Assembly (NCBI GenBank): GCA_030606385.1
Contig: JAUWGN010000017.1
Coordinates: forward strand, 1-10,446
Length of the DNA stretch: 10,446 nucleotides
Direction of reading: 5' to 3'
From: Dehalococcoidia bacterium
GTDB taxonomy: Bacteria; Chloroflexota; Dehalococcoidia; GIF9; AB-539-J10
Made by a program: the position numbers and the translations under genes. This document shows positions 1 to 7,439 of the stretch, in pieces. The notes beneath the pieces are model-generated. The model did no database searches. It saw only the letters and a list, made by a program, of their open reading frames with translations, and had not been told where the DNA came from. Position 1 is the first letter of the stretch, and each line of letters begins with the position of its first letter.

Positions 1-93
1 CGCAATGCATTGGCGATGAGCTCTACCAATTTAGCCTTGCAGCTCCAGAGAAATATCATCGCCAGAGATATACTGAAAGGATTAAAAATCTGA
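1..93 (+). other. Possible 3' end of an unidentified gene (partial)
   Basis: Frame 1 is open from the window edge to a TGA at 91-93 and ends in the residues ARDILKGLKI. It stops just before the repeat that begins at 103, as expected for a gene end. Frame 3 is also open, but it runs into the repeat before stopping at 123-125, so it is less attractive. The minus strand is open here as well. With only about 30 residues I recognise no family. In particular it does not look like the C-terminus of a class I fumarase alpha subunit. Whether it is coding, and in which frame, is uncertain. Confidence 0.25.
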
Positions 94-102
94 ATTCGCC
101 AT

Positions 103-204
103 GTCATTGCGAGCCGAAGCCCTGAGCGTAGCGAAGGGGCAGCGAAGCAATCTCGATGGGAAAGCAACTCAGATTGCTTCGGCACTGATGTGCCTCGCAA
201 TGAC
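103..204. repeat. REP/MITE-like palindromic repeat, GTCATTGCGAG family
   Basis: The element is bounded by GTCATTGCGAG (103-113) and its exact reverse complement CTCGCAATGAC (194-204). A second pair lies inside: GAAGCAATCT (144-153) and AGATTGCTTC (171-180). The transcript could fold into a long interrupted hairpin. The same core recurs at 9658-9753 and 9904-9931. It lies 26 bp upstream of the fumarase beta start codon, so it may affect transcription or mRNA stability there, which is inference. No coding potential is seen. Confidence 0.85.
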
Positions 205-230
205 AATAAGGTAAAAAAGGGGAGGTTGTT

Positions 231-794
231 ATGGCTCAAGTTAAAAAAGTTACACTCCCGTTAACCGATGAGACTCTGAAGGAGCTTAGGGCGGGGGATA
301 ACCTTCTGCTCACCGGCGTGATGTATGTAGGTCGTGACGCTGCCCATAAGAGGATAGTTGAGGCTATGGAGAGGGGAAAACCCTTGCCTATCGATATCAA
401 GGGACAGACGATATATTTCATGGGACCTTCCCCACCGAGACCAGGAAGACCAATAGGCTCTGCTGGTCCCACCACCAGCGGTCGTATGGATGCCTATTCA
501 CCTCGTTTGATAGCCGAAGGCTTGAAAGGGATGATCGGCAAAGGATCGAGGTCAAAAGCGGTGAAGGATGCTATGGTGAAATATAAAGCAGTATATTTAG
601 GAGCCATAGGTGGCGCAGGGGCTCTTATCTCTAAGAGCATCAAGAAGGCAGAGGTAGTAGCCTATGAGGAACTTGGTGCTGAAGCACTCCGGCGCCTTGA
701 AGTAGAGGACTTTCCCGTCACGGTGATAAACGATGTCTACGGCGGCGACCTCTACAAGGAAGGAAAGGCTAAATATCAGGTGAAAGCTTCTTAA
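231..794 (+). CDS. Class I fumarate hydratase / L(+)-tartrate dehydratase, beta (C-terminal) subunit
   Basis: This 187-residue protein is the smaller half of the two-subunit, Fe-S-dependent hydro-lyases that interconvert fumarate and malate, or dehydrate tartrate. It is cytoplasmic. The family signature is clear: GPSPPRPGRPIGSAGPTTSG with a following RMD (residues 65-87), GAIGGAGAL (124-132), and EELGAEALRRLEVEDFPV with a following NDVYGGDLY near the end. The length is normal for a stand-alone beta subunit. The start is fixed by an AGGGGAGG ribosome-binding site about 6 bases before ATG. The alpha subunit, which carries the [4Fe-4S] cluster ligands, should lie just upstream, but the 230 bases before this gene show no recognisable alpha C-terminus. 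It may lie further left, beyond the repeat. Fumarase is more likely than tartrate dehydratase because succinyl-CoA synthetase is nearby, but sequence alone does not separate them. The gene converges with the pab operon, 49 bp apart, and I saw no convincing terminator between them. Confidence 0.93.
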   Translation: MAQVKKVTLPLTDETLKELRAGDNLLLTGVMYVGRDAAHKRIVEAMERGKPLPIDIKGQTIYFMGPSPPRPGRPIGSAGPTTSGRMDAYSPRLIAEGLKGMIGKGSRSKAVKDAMVKYKAVYLGAIGGAGALISKSIKKAEVVAYEELGAEALRRLEVEDFPVTVINDVYGGDLYKEGKAKYQVKAS

Positions 795-843
795 GTAAGG
801 GGGCCTAGCAAAGCTTCTACCGCCGGGCCTGCCTAAAGAAGTA

Positions 844-1698
844 TTATTTTACAAGTTCTTTGTAGGCAGCCATCAAATTTCTGGTCAGCTTTCCTGGTTT
901 GCCCGTGCCGATGGGTTCGCCATTAAGCCAGGTTAGGGGCATGACCTCTATTATGGAATTGGTAACAAAGGCCTCCTCAGCCCTACTTAGCTCCCTCAGC
1001 TCTACCTGCCTTTCCACTGTCTTAATATTTAAATCCCGAGCTATTTCCAAGACTGCCTCTCTGGTAATCCCGGGCAAGATGCCGCTTTCCAGGGAAGGGG
1101 TGCTGATCTCGCCCTTGCTCACCAAGAACATGTTGGCAGTGCTGCCTTCGGCTATGTAATTCAGTTCATTAAGCATGATAGCTTCATCGCAGCCAGCTGC
1201 CTTGGCCTCCATCCTAGCTAAGATGTTACTTACATAGCAAGTGCACTTCAGTCGGGACAGAGGTGACTGACTGTCACGGCGCAGGAAGGATAGCGCTGCC
1301 TTAAATCCCTGCTCATATTTTTCCGGGGGCAACGGAACGAAATTCTTGGCGGCGACCAGAACAGTTAGGTTAGAACAGGTGTTGAGGTCAGGAGTCATAT
1401 CACCTTCTCCTGCAGTGATAGTGAGCCTCACGCGGGCATTCTTGAGTTTATTGGCCTGTAAAGTTTCCACACAAGCATTCTCTAGGTCGAAAGCATCCAG
1501 TTTGGGTCTCAAGCCAAGGCTTTCGGCTGAGCAGCGAAGGCGCGTTAGATGACGGTCAAGGCGAAATATATGCCCCTCATAAGCCCTCATAGTCTCAAAT
1601 AGCCCATATCCGTAGAGAAACCCGTAGTCGAAGGGGGAAAGTTTAGCCTCAGCGCGAGGGACAAGATGCCCATTGAAGTAAATAATTTCTGTCATCAT
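844..1698 (-). CDS. pabC: Aminodeoxychorismate lyase, PLP-dependent class IV aminotransferase fold
   Basis: PabC releases pyruvate from 4-amino-4-deoxychorismate to give p-aminobenzoate, the last step before folate assembly. The fold-type IV signatures are present: YGLFETMRAY near the N-terminus, the PLP-binding lysine in RLKCTCYVSNILA, AEGSTANMFLV with the conserved Glu-Gly, SGILPGITREAVLEIA, and TNSIIEVMPL, which resembles known lyases. This fold is shared with branched-chain and D-amino acid aminotransferases, and parts of the sequence also resemble BCAT. The assignment to PabC rests mostly on its place directly after pabB and pabA. Start choice: ATGs at 1698 and 1695 give the family-like MTEIIYFNG, with GAAGGTG just upstream. 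An in-frame TTG at 1713, preceded by AAAGGA at 7 bases, is a real alternative that would add five residues. It ends the leftward operon. Confidence 0.85.
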   Translation of the reverse strand: MMTEIIYFNGHLVPRAEAKLSPFDYGFLYGYGLFETMRAYEGHIFRLDRHLTRLRCSAESLGLRPKLDAFDLENACVETLQANKLKNARVRLTITAGEGDMTPDLNTCSNLTVLVAAKNFVPLPPEKYEQGFKAALSFLRRDSQSPLSRLKCTCYVSNILARMEAKAAGCDEAIMLNELNYIAEGSTANMFLVSKGEISTPSLESGILPGITREAVLEIARDLNIKTVERQVELRELSRAEEAFVTNSIIEVMPLTWLNGEPIGTGKPGKLTRNLMAAYKELVK

Positions 1699-1724
1699 TT
1701 CACCTTCACTCAACTAAGTGTCCT

Positions 1725-2303
1725 TTAACTCCAGGCTGGCTGAGTAAAATGGAAGAAATTACTCAGGAGATCATGCCCGGTCTGGGTGAGAATCGATTCA
1801 GGATGAAACTGAACCCCTTCCACAACGTAACTCTTGTGCCTCACCCCCATTATTTGCCCCTCCTGATTTTGGGCGCTTATTTCCAGAGACGATGGAAGGC
1901 TTTCATTTTCGATAATCAAGGAATGATAGCGGGCTGCCGGGAAGGGGTTAGCTAGGTCCCGATAGATAGTCTTACCATCGTGGTAGATAAGGGAGCTCTT
2001 ACCATGGACTGGCAAAGCCCGGCCAATTCTACCTCCGTAGGCATACCCGATACACTGGTGTCCCAGGCACACCCCCAGGATAGGGATTTTCCCGCCAAAG
2101 TATCGCACCACGTCGTTGGAGATATTAGCTTCCAAAGGGGTGCACGGTCCGGGGGAGATAATAATGTGGCTGGGATTCAGCTCTTCGATGTCAGGTAAAC
2201 TAATCTGGTTGTTGCGAAACACCCTGGGCTCCCAGCCTAGCTCCCCTACATATTGAGCCAGGTTGTAAACAAAGGAGTCATAGTTATCAATTATCAGTAC
2301 CAT
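1725..2303 (-). CDS. pabA: Aminodeoxychorismate synthase glutamine amidotransferase subunit (PabA/TrpG family)
   Basis: This 192-residue class I glutamine amidotransferase releases ammonia from glutamine and passes it to the chorismate-binding subunit PabB. The family start IIDNYDSFVYNLAQYVGELG is intact. The oxyanion-hole motif SPGPCTP is at residues 50-56, the nucleophilic Cys79 sits in GVCLGHQ, and His167 and Glu169 sit in VQFHPES, so the catalytic triad is complete. The length is normal. PabA and TrpG cannot be told apart reliably from sequence, and in many bacteria one subunit serves both anthranilate and aminodeoxychorismate synthases. I call it PabA because its partner carries the PabB-type active-site lysine and the next gene is pabC. 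It starts 36 bp after pabB ends. The Shine-Dalgarno sequence is weak, which suggests some dependence on translation of pabB. Confidence 0.9.
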   Translation of the reverse strand: MVLIIDNYDSFVYNLAQYVGELGWEPRVFRNNQISLPDIEELNPSHIIISPGPCTPLEANISNDVVRYFGGKIPILGVCLGHQCIGYAYGGRIGRALPVHGKSSLIYHDGKTIYRDLANPFPAARYHSLIIENESLPSSLEISAQNQEGQIMGVRHKSYVVEGVQFHPESILTQTGHDLLSNFFHFTQPAWS

Positions 2304-2339
2304 GCATACCCCAGGGAACCTGTAATTTCTTCCTTCCCT

Positions 2340-3863
2340 TCATTTTGCTGCTATGCTCACTTCCGGTGTCAGTTGCAAGGCTTGAATTAGACCCCTAGCC
2401 TTGGCCAGAGTCTCCAGGTACTCACCTTCGGGATCGGAGTCATACACAATGCCACCGCCTACCTGGAAGTAAGCTTTGCTTTTCTTAATCAAAAAGGTGC
2501 GGATAACGATATTGATATCCAGGTCTCCATTGAAGCCCAGATAACCTATAGAGCCAGTGTAGACACTTCTTCTCGTCGGCTCCAGCTCATCAATGATCTC
2601 CATAGCCCTCACCTTAGGGGCGCCAGTAATGGAGCCGCCGGGAAAGGTAGCTTTGAGCAGGTCAATGCTGCTCTTCTCCTGGCGCAACCTGCCGACGATA
2701 GTCGAGGTAAGATGAAACACGGTAGGAAAGGTCTCCAGGATAGCCAGTTCGGGAACTTTTACTGTGCCATAGCGGCAAACCCGTCCCAAGTCGTTTCTCT
2801 CCAGGTCAACGATCATGATATTCTCGGCTCGGTCTTTGATGCTGTGAACCAACTCTTGAGCCAGGCGTTCATCTTCCACAGGGTCTTTGCCTCGCGGTCT
2901 TGTCCCTTTTATCGGTCGTGTTTCCACCAGGTCACCTTGAACCTTGAGGAATCTTTCCGGGGAGGCACTGACAATCGTTATTCCATCGAAGTTGAGGTAG
3001 CTGGCAAAGGGAGCAGGGTTAACCTCTCTCAGTCGCTGATATAGCTCGTAAGGCGAAATAGTCAATTTGGTCTCAAACCTCTGGGAAAGGTTTACCTGAA
3101 ACACGTCGCCTGCGGCGATGTATTCCCGCACTCTATCCACAGTTCCGACATATCCGTCGGGGGTGAAGTTGGACTTAAGTACGAGCTCCCCATTTCCCCC
3201 AAGGGATTGAATCTCACTTTCACCCAACCTCTTCTTCGGAGAAAGAGAGGTTTGAACCTCCGAGGCAGGGAAGGAAGAATGAAGCCAGTCCTTCATTTCT
3301 TTAATGCGCATTCTAGCTCGTGCTAACCTCAGGCTTTCTTCCATCTCAGGAAAACCCGTAGCAACAAGGTTAGCTTTCGTCTCAAGGTGATCAAAGGCGA
3401 CCACGGTGTCATAGAAGGCAAAATAACTCTCGGGAAACTTGAGGTCATTTACAGCTATAGAGGGCAGGCGCTCGATAAAATGGCGCAGGTCGTAGCTGAG
3501 ATAGCCAATTGCCCCACCAAGGAACGGCACGGGTGCCGAGCAGTGGTCCAATTTATACTTTTTCAGCAATCTCTCCAAAACATCGAAAGGGTTATCATAC
3601 AAGGTCTCTCGTCTGTCTCCATCAACTAAGGTGATCTCCGTACCTCGGCTGCTCATTACTAGAAATGGATTGCTACCAATGAAAGAATAGCGTCCCAGCT
3701 TCTGCGGGTCCATGCCGCTGTCCAGGAAGAAGCTGTAGGGATTGTCCTTGATCAAGGCAAAAGCCTCTGGAGCAGTCAGGGGGGTAGAGATTTCCTCAAC
3801 GAGAGGATAGCGACTCACGTGCACTGGCTTTCCAATTTGAACTCTTTGCCACTCTCCAGGCAA
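2340..3863 (-). CDS. pabB: Aminodeoxychorismate synthase component I (PabB; chorismate-utilising enzyme)
   Basis: This 507-residue enzyme aminates chorismate to 4-amino-4-deoxychorismate with ammonia from PabA. An N-terminal anthranilate-synthase-I-like domain (about 15-160, with SFFLDSG and GRYSFIG) is followed by the chorismate-binding domain (about 235-495). Key motifs are DVFQVNLSQRF, ETRPIKGTRPRG (317-325), VDLERNDLGRVC, GGSITGAPKVRAMEIIDELE (409-427) and QVGGGIVYDSDPEGEY. Lys319 in PIKGT is the active-site lysine typical of PabB. TrpE proteins normally have alanine there (PIAGT), so this is good evidence against anthranilate synthase. The start is TTG at 3863, chosen because it is preceded by a strong AGGAGAGGGGG stretch and because the first in-frame ATG lies inside the domain at residue 51. 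It begins 17 bp after sucD ends, so it is probably co-transcribed with sucCD. Confidence 0.9.
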   Translation of the reverse strand: MPGEWQRVQIGKPVHVSRYPLVEEISTPLTAPEAFALIKDNPYSFFLDSGMDPQKLGRYSFIGSNPFLVMSSRGTEITLVDGDRRETLYDNPFDVLERLLKKYKLDHCSAPVPFLGGAIGYLSYDLRHFIERLPSIAVNDLKFPESYFAFYDTVVAFDHLETKANLVATGFPEMEESLRLARARMRIKEMKDWLHSSFPASEVQTSLSPKKRLGESEIQSLGGNGELVLKSNFTPDGYVGTVDRVREYIAAGDVFQVNLSQRFETKLTISPYELYQRLREVNPAPFASYLNFDGITIVSASPERFLKVQGDLVETRPIKGTRPRGKDPVEDERLAQELVHSIKDRAENIMIVDLERNDLGRVCRYGTVKVPELAILETFPTVFHLTSTIVGRLRQEKSSIDLLKATFPGGSITGAPKVRAMEIIDELEPTRRSVYTGSIGYLGFNGDLDINIVIRTFLIKKSKAYFQVGGGIVYDSDPEGEYLETLAKARGLIQALQLTPEVSIAAK

Positions 3864-3880
3864 GATTTCCCCCTCTCCTT

Positions 3881-4762
3881 CTATGTGCTGATTCCGTCTA
3901 ACACTCTTTTGGTAGTGAGACCGATTTCTGCGGGGTTAGGAGCAATCATAGCTCCAACAGCAGATAGGGCCTTTATTTTCTCTGAAGCTCTACCCGCAAT
4001 GCCGGTAATAATAGCGCCAGCATGTCCCATTCTTTTGCCCGATGGAGCAGTGCTCCCTGCAACGAAGGCAACCACAGGCTTTGTCATCTCACCTTTGATG
4101 AATTCCGCAGCCTCCTGTTCAAAAGTACCCCCTATCTCACCAACAATGACCACAACCTTAGTATCATTGTCAACATTGAACAACTTTAGCACATCTACAA
4201 AAGTGCTTCCCGGCAAGGCATCGCCGCCAATCCCAACACAGGTAGATTGCCCAATCCCTAAGCTGGTAAGCTGAGCCACCACATCATAAGTCAATGTGCC
4301 ACTGCGGGAAACCACCCCAACATTGCCAGGAAGATGAATTTCTCCCACCATAATCCCCACTTTACATTTCCCCGGAGAGATAACTCCGGGACAGTTGGGG
4401 CCGATAAGTCGAGTTGATTTTCCTTTGAGATAGCTATGCACCTTGACCATATCCATGACGGGTATCCCTTCTGTGATGCACACAATCAAAGGTATGCCAG
4501 CATCCGTTGCTTCCATGATGGCATCAGCGGCAAAAGCAGGGGGGACAAAAATGATACTGGCATTGGCTTCAGTTTCAGCCACTGCCCGCTCCACATTATT
4601 GTAAACAGGCACTCCTAGAATCTGGTTGCCTCCCTTCCCAGGAGTAACGCCAGCTACCACTTTTGTGCCATATTCAATACAACGCTGAGTGTGAAAGCTA
4701 CCCTCTCCTCCGGTAATACCCTGAACCAAAAGTCTGGTCCCTTTGTCAACGAGTATACTCAC
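3881..4762 (-). CDS. sucD: Succinyl-CoA synthetase (succinate-CoA ligase, ADP- or GDP-forming), alpha subunit
   Basis: The alpha subunit binds CoA and carries the phosphohistidine of the enzyme that interconverts succinyl-CoA and succinate with synthesis or use of a nucleoside triphosphate. The 293-residue sequence has the CoA-binding Rossmann part (GITGGEGSFHTQRCIEYGTK, 15-34, then VTPGKGG), IGPNCPGVISPG (120-131) and SRSGTLTYDV. The catalytic His247 lies in GKRMGHAGAI. All expected motifs and the usual length are present. The start is GTG at 4762, overlapping the sucC stop by 4 bp (GTGA), which indicates translational coupling to sucC. Related alpha subunits exist in malate-CoA and other acyl-CoA ligases, so the exact acid substrate is inferred from overall family likeness. 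Confidence 0.95.
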   Translation of the reverse strand: MSILVDKGTRLLVQGITGGEGSFHTQRCIEYGTKVVAGVTPGKGGNQILGVPVYNNVERAVAETEANASIIFVPPAFAADAIMEATDAGIPLIVCITEGIPVMDMVKVHSYLKGKSTRLIGPNCPGVISPGKCKVGIMVGEIHLPGNVGVVSRSGTLTYDVVAQLTSLGIGQSTCVGIGGDALPGSTFVDVLKLFNVDNDTKVVVIVGEIGGTFEQEAAEFIKGEMTKPVVAFVAGSTAPSGKRMGHAGAIITGIAGRASEKIKALSAVGAMIAPNPAEIGLTTKRVLDGIST

Positions 4763-5931
4763 TTTATCTGCCCTTTCGCTGCTTGAACTGCCTTATGGGC
4801 ACCATCGTAAAAATCCTCTGCCTCAATAAAATTTATTCCTGATTCAGATAAGATGCGCTTGCCTTCATCAACATTCGTTCCCGCCAATCTAACAACCACA
4901 GGAAAAGGAATATCCATCTGCTGATAGGCTTCCACTATGCCTTTAGCAATAACATCTACCCTTGCCATGCCACCAAATATGTTTACCAAGACTACCTTTA
5001 CTCCTGAGTCAGCAACAAACATCCTGAAGGCATTGACTACGCGGTCAGTAGTGTTAAGCGTGCCAATATCGAGAAAGTTTGCTGCGCTACCACCACAATA
5101 TTGGATAAGGTCATTCACCGCCATAGCCAGCCCGGCACCATTGACCATGCAACCAATGTTGCCATCCATTTTCACATAATTATTTATTCCCCACTGACGA
5201 GCCTGGACTTCCAACGGTTCCTCTTGTTCTTCATCATGGAGTTCCTGAATATCCTTATGACGGAAAAGAGCATTGTCATCAAAGTTAAGCTTGGCATCTA
5301 AAGCTAACAGTCTCCCGTCAGCGGTAACAGCTAAAGGATTGATTTCAGCCAAACAGCAATCTTTGGTCATGAAAAGCTGGTAGAGACCAGTCATTAGCTT
5401 GGTTCCCTCAGTTACCTGCTTGGCAGTCAAATTCATCCCATAAGCCAATTTGCGTCCCTGGAAAGGCTGGAACCCGACAGCAGGGTCAATAGAGACCTTG
5501 AATATTTTCTCCGGGGCTGCCTGAGTCACCTCTTCAATCTCCATGCCACCAGCTTCGCTTGCCATCATAAGAGGCAGTCTCGTGGTGCTATCAACAAGCA
5601 CGCTGATATAAAGCTCACGGTGTACCTCACTTGCCTCCTCCACCAACACCCTGCTTATCGGCACACCTTCAGCACCGGTTTGATGCGTCACCAACCTTGT
5701 TCCTAAGAGTCGGCTTGCTATTTCTCCTGCTTCCTCTGGAGTATCAGCCACCTTTATCCCTCCAGCCCTTCCCCTACCGCCAGCATACACCTGAGCCTTG
5801 ACCATCACCCTGCCACCGATTTCCTCAGCTACTGCTCTAGACTCGGCAGGGGTGGAAGCCACCTTCCCCTTGGGGACAGGAATGCCAAATTGCGACATCA
5901 CAGCCTTAGCTTGATATTCGTGGACCTTCAT
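4759..5931 (-). CDS. sucC: Succinyl-CoA synthetase, beta subunit (ATP-grasp)
   Basis: This 390-residue subunit binds the nucleotide and succinate and works as a heteromer with SucD. The ATP-grasp domain begins with VHEYQAKAVMSQFGIPVPKG and contains VYAGGRGRAGGIKVA (48-62) and LAEINPLAV (194-202, metal-binding region). The C-terminal ligase domain has GNIGCMVNGAGLAMAVND, NFLDIG (285-290), NIFGGMARVD (317-326) and RLAGTNVDEGKRIL. Length and domain order match typical SucC. One oddity is that the loop after NFLDIG reads TLN (291-293), where E. coli SucC, as I recall it, reads GGA (NFLDVGGGAT). This may mark a subfamily or a shifted substrate preference. Nucleotide specificity cannot be read with confidence. 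It is the first gene of the leftward operon, with only a weak Shine-Dalgarno sequence but a good promoter very close to the ATG. Confidence 0.95.
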   Translation of the reverse strand: MKVHEYQAKAVMSQFGIPVPKGKVASTPAESRAVAEEIGGRVMVKAQVYAGGRGRAGGIKVADTPEEAGEIASRLLGTRLVTHQTGAEGVPISRVLVEEASEVHRELYISVLVDSTTRLPLMMASEAGGMEIEEVTQAAPEKIFKVSIDPAVGFQPFQGRKLAYGMNLTAKQVTEGTKLMTGLYQLFMTKDCCLAEINPLAVTADGRLLALDAKLNFDDNALFRHKDIQELHDEEQEEPLEVQARQWGINNYVKMDGNIGCMVNGAGLAMAVNDLIQYCGGSAANFLDIGTLNTTDRVVNAFRMFVADSGVKVVLVNIFGGMARVDVIAKGIVEAYQQMDIPFPVVVRLAGTNVDEGKRILSESGINFIEAEDFYDGAHKAVQAAKGQIK

Positions 5932-5937
5932 GCTGAA

Positions 5938-5974
5938 ACACCACAGTATAAGGGGAAAAACAGCTACTGGTCAA
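5938..5974 (-). promoter_or_regulatory. Predicted sigma70-type promoter for the sucCD-pabBAC operon
   Basis: On the minus strand, TTGACC (5974-5969) is followed after 18 bases by TATACT (5950-5945). These match the -35 and -10 consensus at five of six positions each. Transcription would start near 5938, leaving a leader of only about 6 bases before the sucC ATG at 5931. That agrees with the absence of a clear ribosome-binding site in front of sucC. Prediction from sequence only. Confidence 0.5.
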
Positions 5975-6010
5975 TCTGCTGTATTCGTCTTATCGCCTTC
6001 CCAAACCAAA

Positions 6011-6045
6011 CTGCTAAGTGCTATGATATACAAGCTGTTTAGCAG
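6011..6045. promoter_or_regulatory. Inverted repeat around a -10-like TATGAT in the divergent sucC / thiolase-like intergenic region
   Basis: CTGCTAA (6011-6017) and TTAGCAG (6039-6045) form a perfect 7-bp inverted repeat. TATGAT at 6022-6027, between the arms, resembles a -10 box for the rightward genes, but I see no good -35 box in front of it. The arrangement could be an operator or chance. Apart from this and the sucC promoter, the 199 bp between the two start codons hold only the strong AAAGGAGG ribosome-binding site at 6116-6123. Confidence 0.2.
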
Positions 6046-6130
6046 CAACCTATCGCGAGGAAGCAAGTGAAATGGAAGTAGCGTTTGATGGTGCTAGATA
6101 CGACCATAGTTAAAGAAAGGAGGATGAATT

Positions 6131-7423
6131 ATGCCTAAGCCTAACAGAAGAGTAGCTATATGTGGTGGAGGGATATTCAGGCCAGATTTGTGGCATGGGG
6201 AGAATGCCGAGGAAGGTGTTGCCACAGCTTATCAGGACCTGCTACGCCAATGCCCTAATTTAGAACCAGATGATATAGATGCAGTAATGATGAGTTATTT
6301 CAGTGACCACTTGAATCAGCAGTTATGCATGGGCTGGATAATCCAGGATTATCTTGGCTTGCACAATAAGCCTGGCTACAGAGTTGAGTCTGGTGGCTCC
6401 ACGCCCTTGGATGCCCTGATTAACGCTTATTACTTGATCCAGTCAGGGTTCTTTGATGTTATCTTAATTCCCGGCTGGGAATGGATGTGTGAGGTTGATG
6501 TTGCCAGCACGAATGAAATGATTGCTTCCGCTGCCGATACTGATTGGGACTTCCCAGTTGGTGGCTATTACAATGCATATTACGCTGCTATGGAAGTAAG
6601 GCATATGCAATTGTATGGAGAGACCTGCGAAGACCTTGGCAGGATTGCTGTGAAGAACCACAATAATTCTACTCACATTCCTTTCTCCCAATGGCTAAGT
6701 CAACACGGTACTGCACCCATAACGCTGGAGGATTACTGGAAGAGCAGATTGGTATGCTGGCCTTACAGGGTGCTGAATAACGCCGTGATGAGCGAAGGGG
6801 CATGTTGCATATTGATGGCAGCGGAGGAGAAGGTTAACAGGTTCACTGATACACCTATGTGGATAACCGGCGTTGGTTTAGGGACGGACTCAATGAGGCC
6901 GGGAGACCGAACAGTTGATTTTGTCTATGCCGGATTTAAGGACGAAGCGAAGATATATCCCGACTTTGTCAAAATACCTAAGACACCCTATCCCGACATG
7001 GCAAACTTCGCCAGTCTGCATGTAGCAGCAAAGAGAGCCTATGCCCAGGCAGGCATTACCAATCCGCTAAAGGAGATAGATTTAATGGAGCTTTTTACTC
7101 CTTACGATGGTGTCGAGCTTTGTCTTTATGAGGACCTGGGGCTTTGCGGCAGAGGAGAAGGGAAATATATGATACGAGAAGGAATAGTAGAGTATGGCGG
7201 CGAATGCCCTGTTCTGTTAAGTGGCGGCTTGACATCAACGGGACATCCCGTTGGTGCTACTACTCTCTACTATACCACTTTCCTCTACTGGCAGCTTGCT
7301 GGAAAAGTAAAGGAAATGTGTGGTCCAGATGGCTTACAGGTGCCAAATGCAAAAAGGGCACTTATCACCGGACATGGCGGCACTGGTTGTCAAGGCGGAG
7401 TCATAATTTTTGAGCGAGATTAA
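6131..7423 (+). CDS. Thiolase-fold (SCP2/SCP-x-like) protein without catalytic cysteines; DUF35-partnered acyl-CoA lyase or thiolase homologue
   Basis: This 430-residue protein has the non-decarboxylating thiolase fold. The start RRVAICGGGIFRP, the middle PYRVLNNAVMSEGACCILMA (211-230) and the end GGLTSTGHPVGAT (365-377) plus GHGGTGCQGG match SCP2-type thiolases. Such enzymes cleave or form 3-oxoacyl-CoA in the cytoplasm. The active site is unusual. The nucleophile region, typically VEAACASG, here reads VESGGSTP (85-92), with Gly89 where the cysteine should be. The HDCF motif, which supplies the acid/base cysteine, here reads MELF (319-322). Of the usual catalytic residues only His372 in GHP remains. 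Ordinary thiolase chemistry is therefore unlikely. Loss of the nucleophile with a DUF35 partner recalls the Ltp2-ChsH2 aldolase of steroid side-chain cleavage, so a retro-aldol role is possible (inference). A strong AAAGGAGG precedes the ATG by 7 bases. The DUF35 gene follows after 16 bp. Confidence 0.85.
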   Translation: MPKPNRRVAICGGGIFRPDLWHGENAEEGVATAYQDLLRQCPNLEPDDIDAVMMSYFSDHLNQQLCMGWIIQDYLGLHNKPGYRVESGGSTPLDALINAYYLIQSGFFDVILIPGWEWMCEVDVASTNEMIASAADTDWDFPVGGYYNAYYAAMEVRHMQLYGETCEDLGRIAVKNHNNSTHIPFSQWLSQHGTAPITLEDYWKSRLVCWPYRVLNNAVMSEGACCILMAAEEKVNRFTDTPMWITGVGLGTDSMRPGDRTVDFVYAGFKDEAKIYPDFVKIPKTPYPDMANFASLHVAAKRAYAQAGITNPLKEIDLMELFTPYDGVELCLYEDLGLCGRGEGKYMIREGIVEYGGECPVLLSGGLTSTGHPVGATTLYYTTFLYWQLAGKVKEMCGPDGLQVPNAKRALITGHGGTGCQGGVIIFERD

Positions 7424-7439
7424 AGAGAGGAGAAATAGA

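Noticed and set aside
795..843. Possible bidirectional terminator between the convergent fumarase beta and pabC genes
   Set aside because: Only short GGCC-type pairing is possible and there is no convincing stem with a T-run on either strand.
3819..4274. Open frame of 151 codons on the plus strand
   Set aside because: It is antisense to sucD and runs across the sucD-pabB junction; no motifs of its own.
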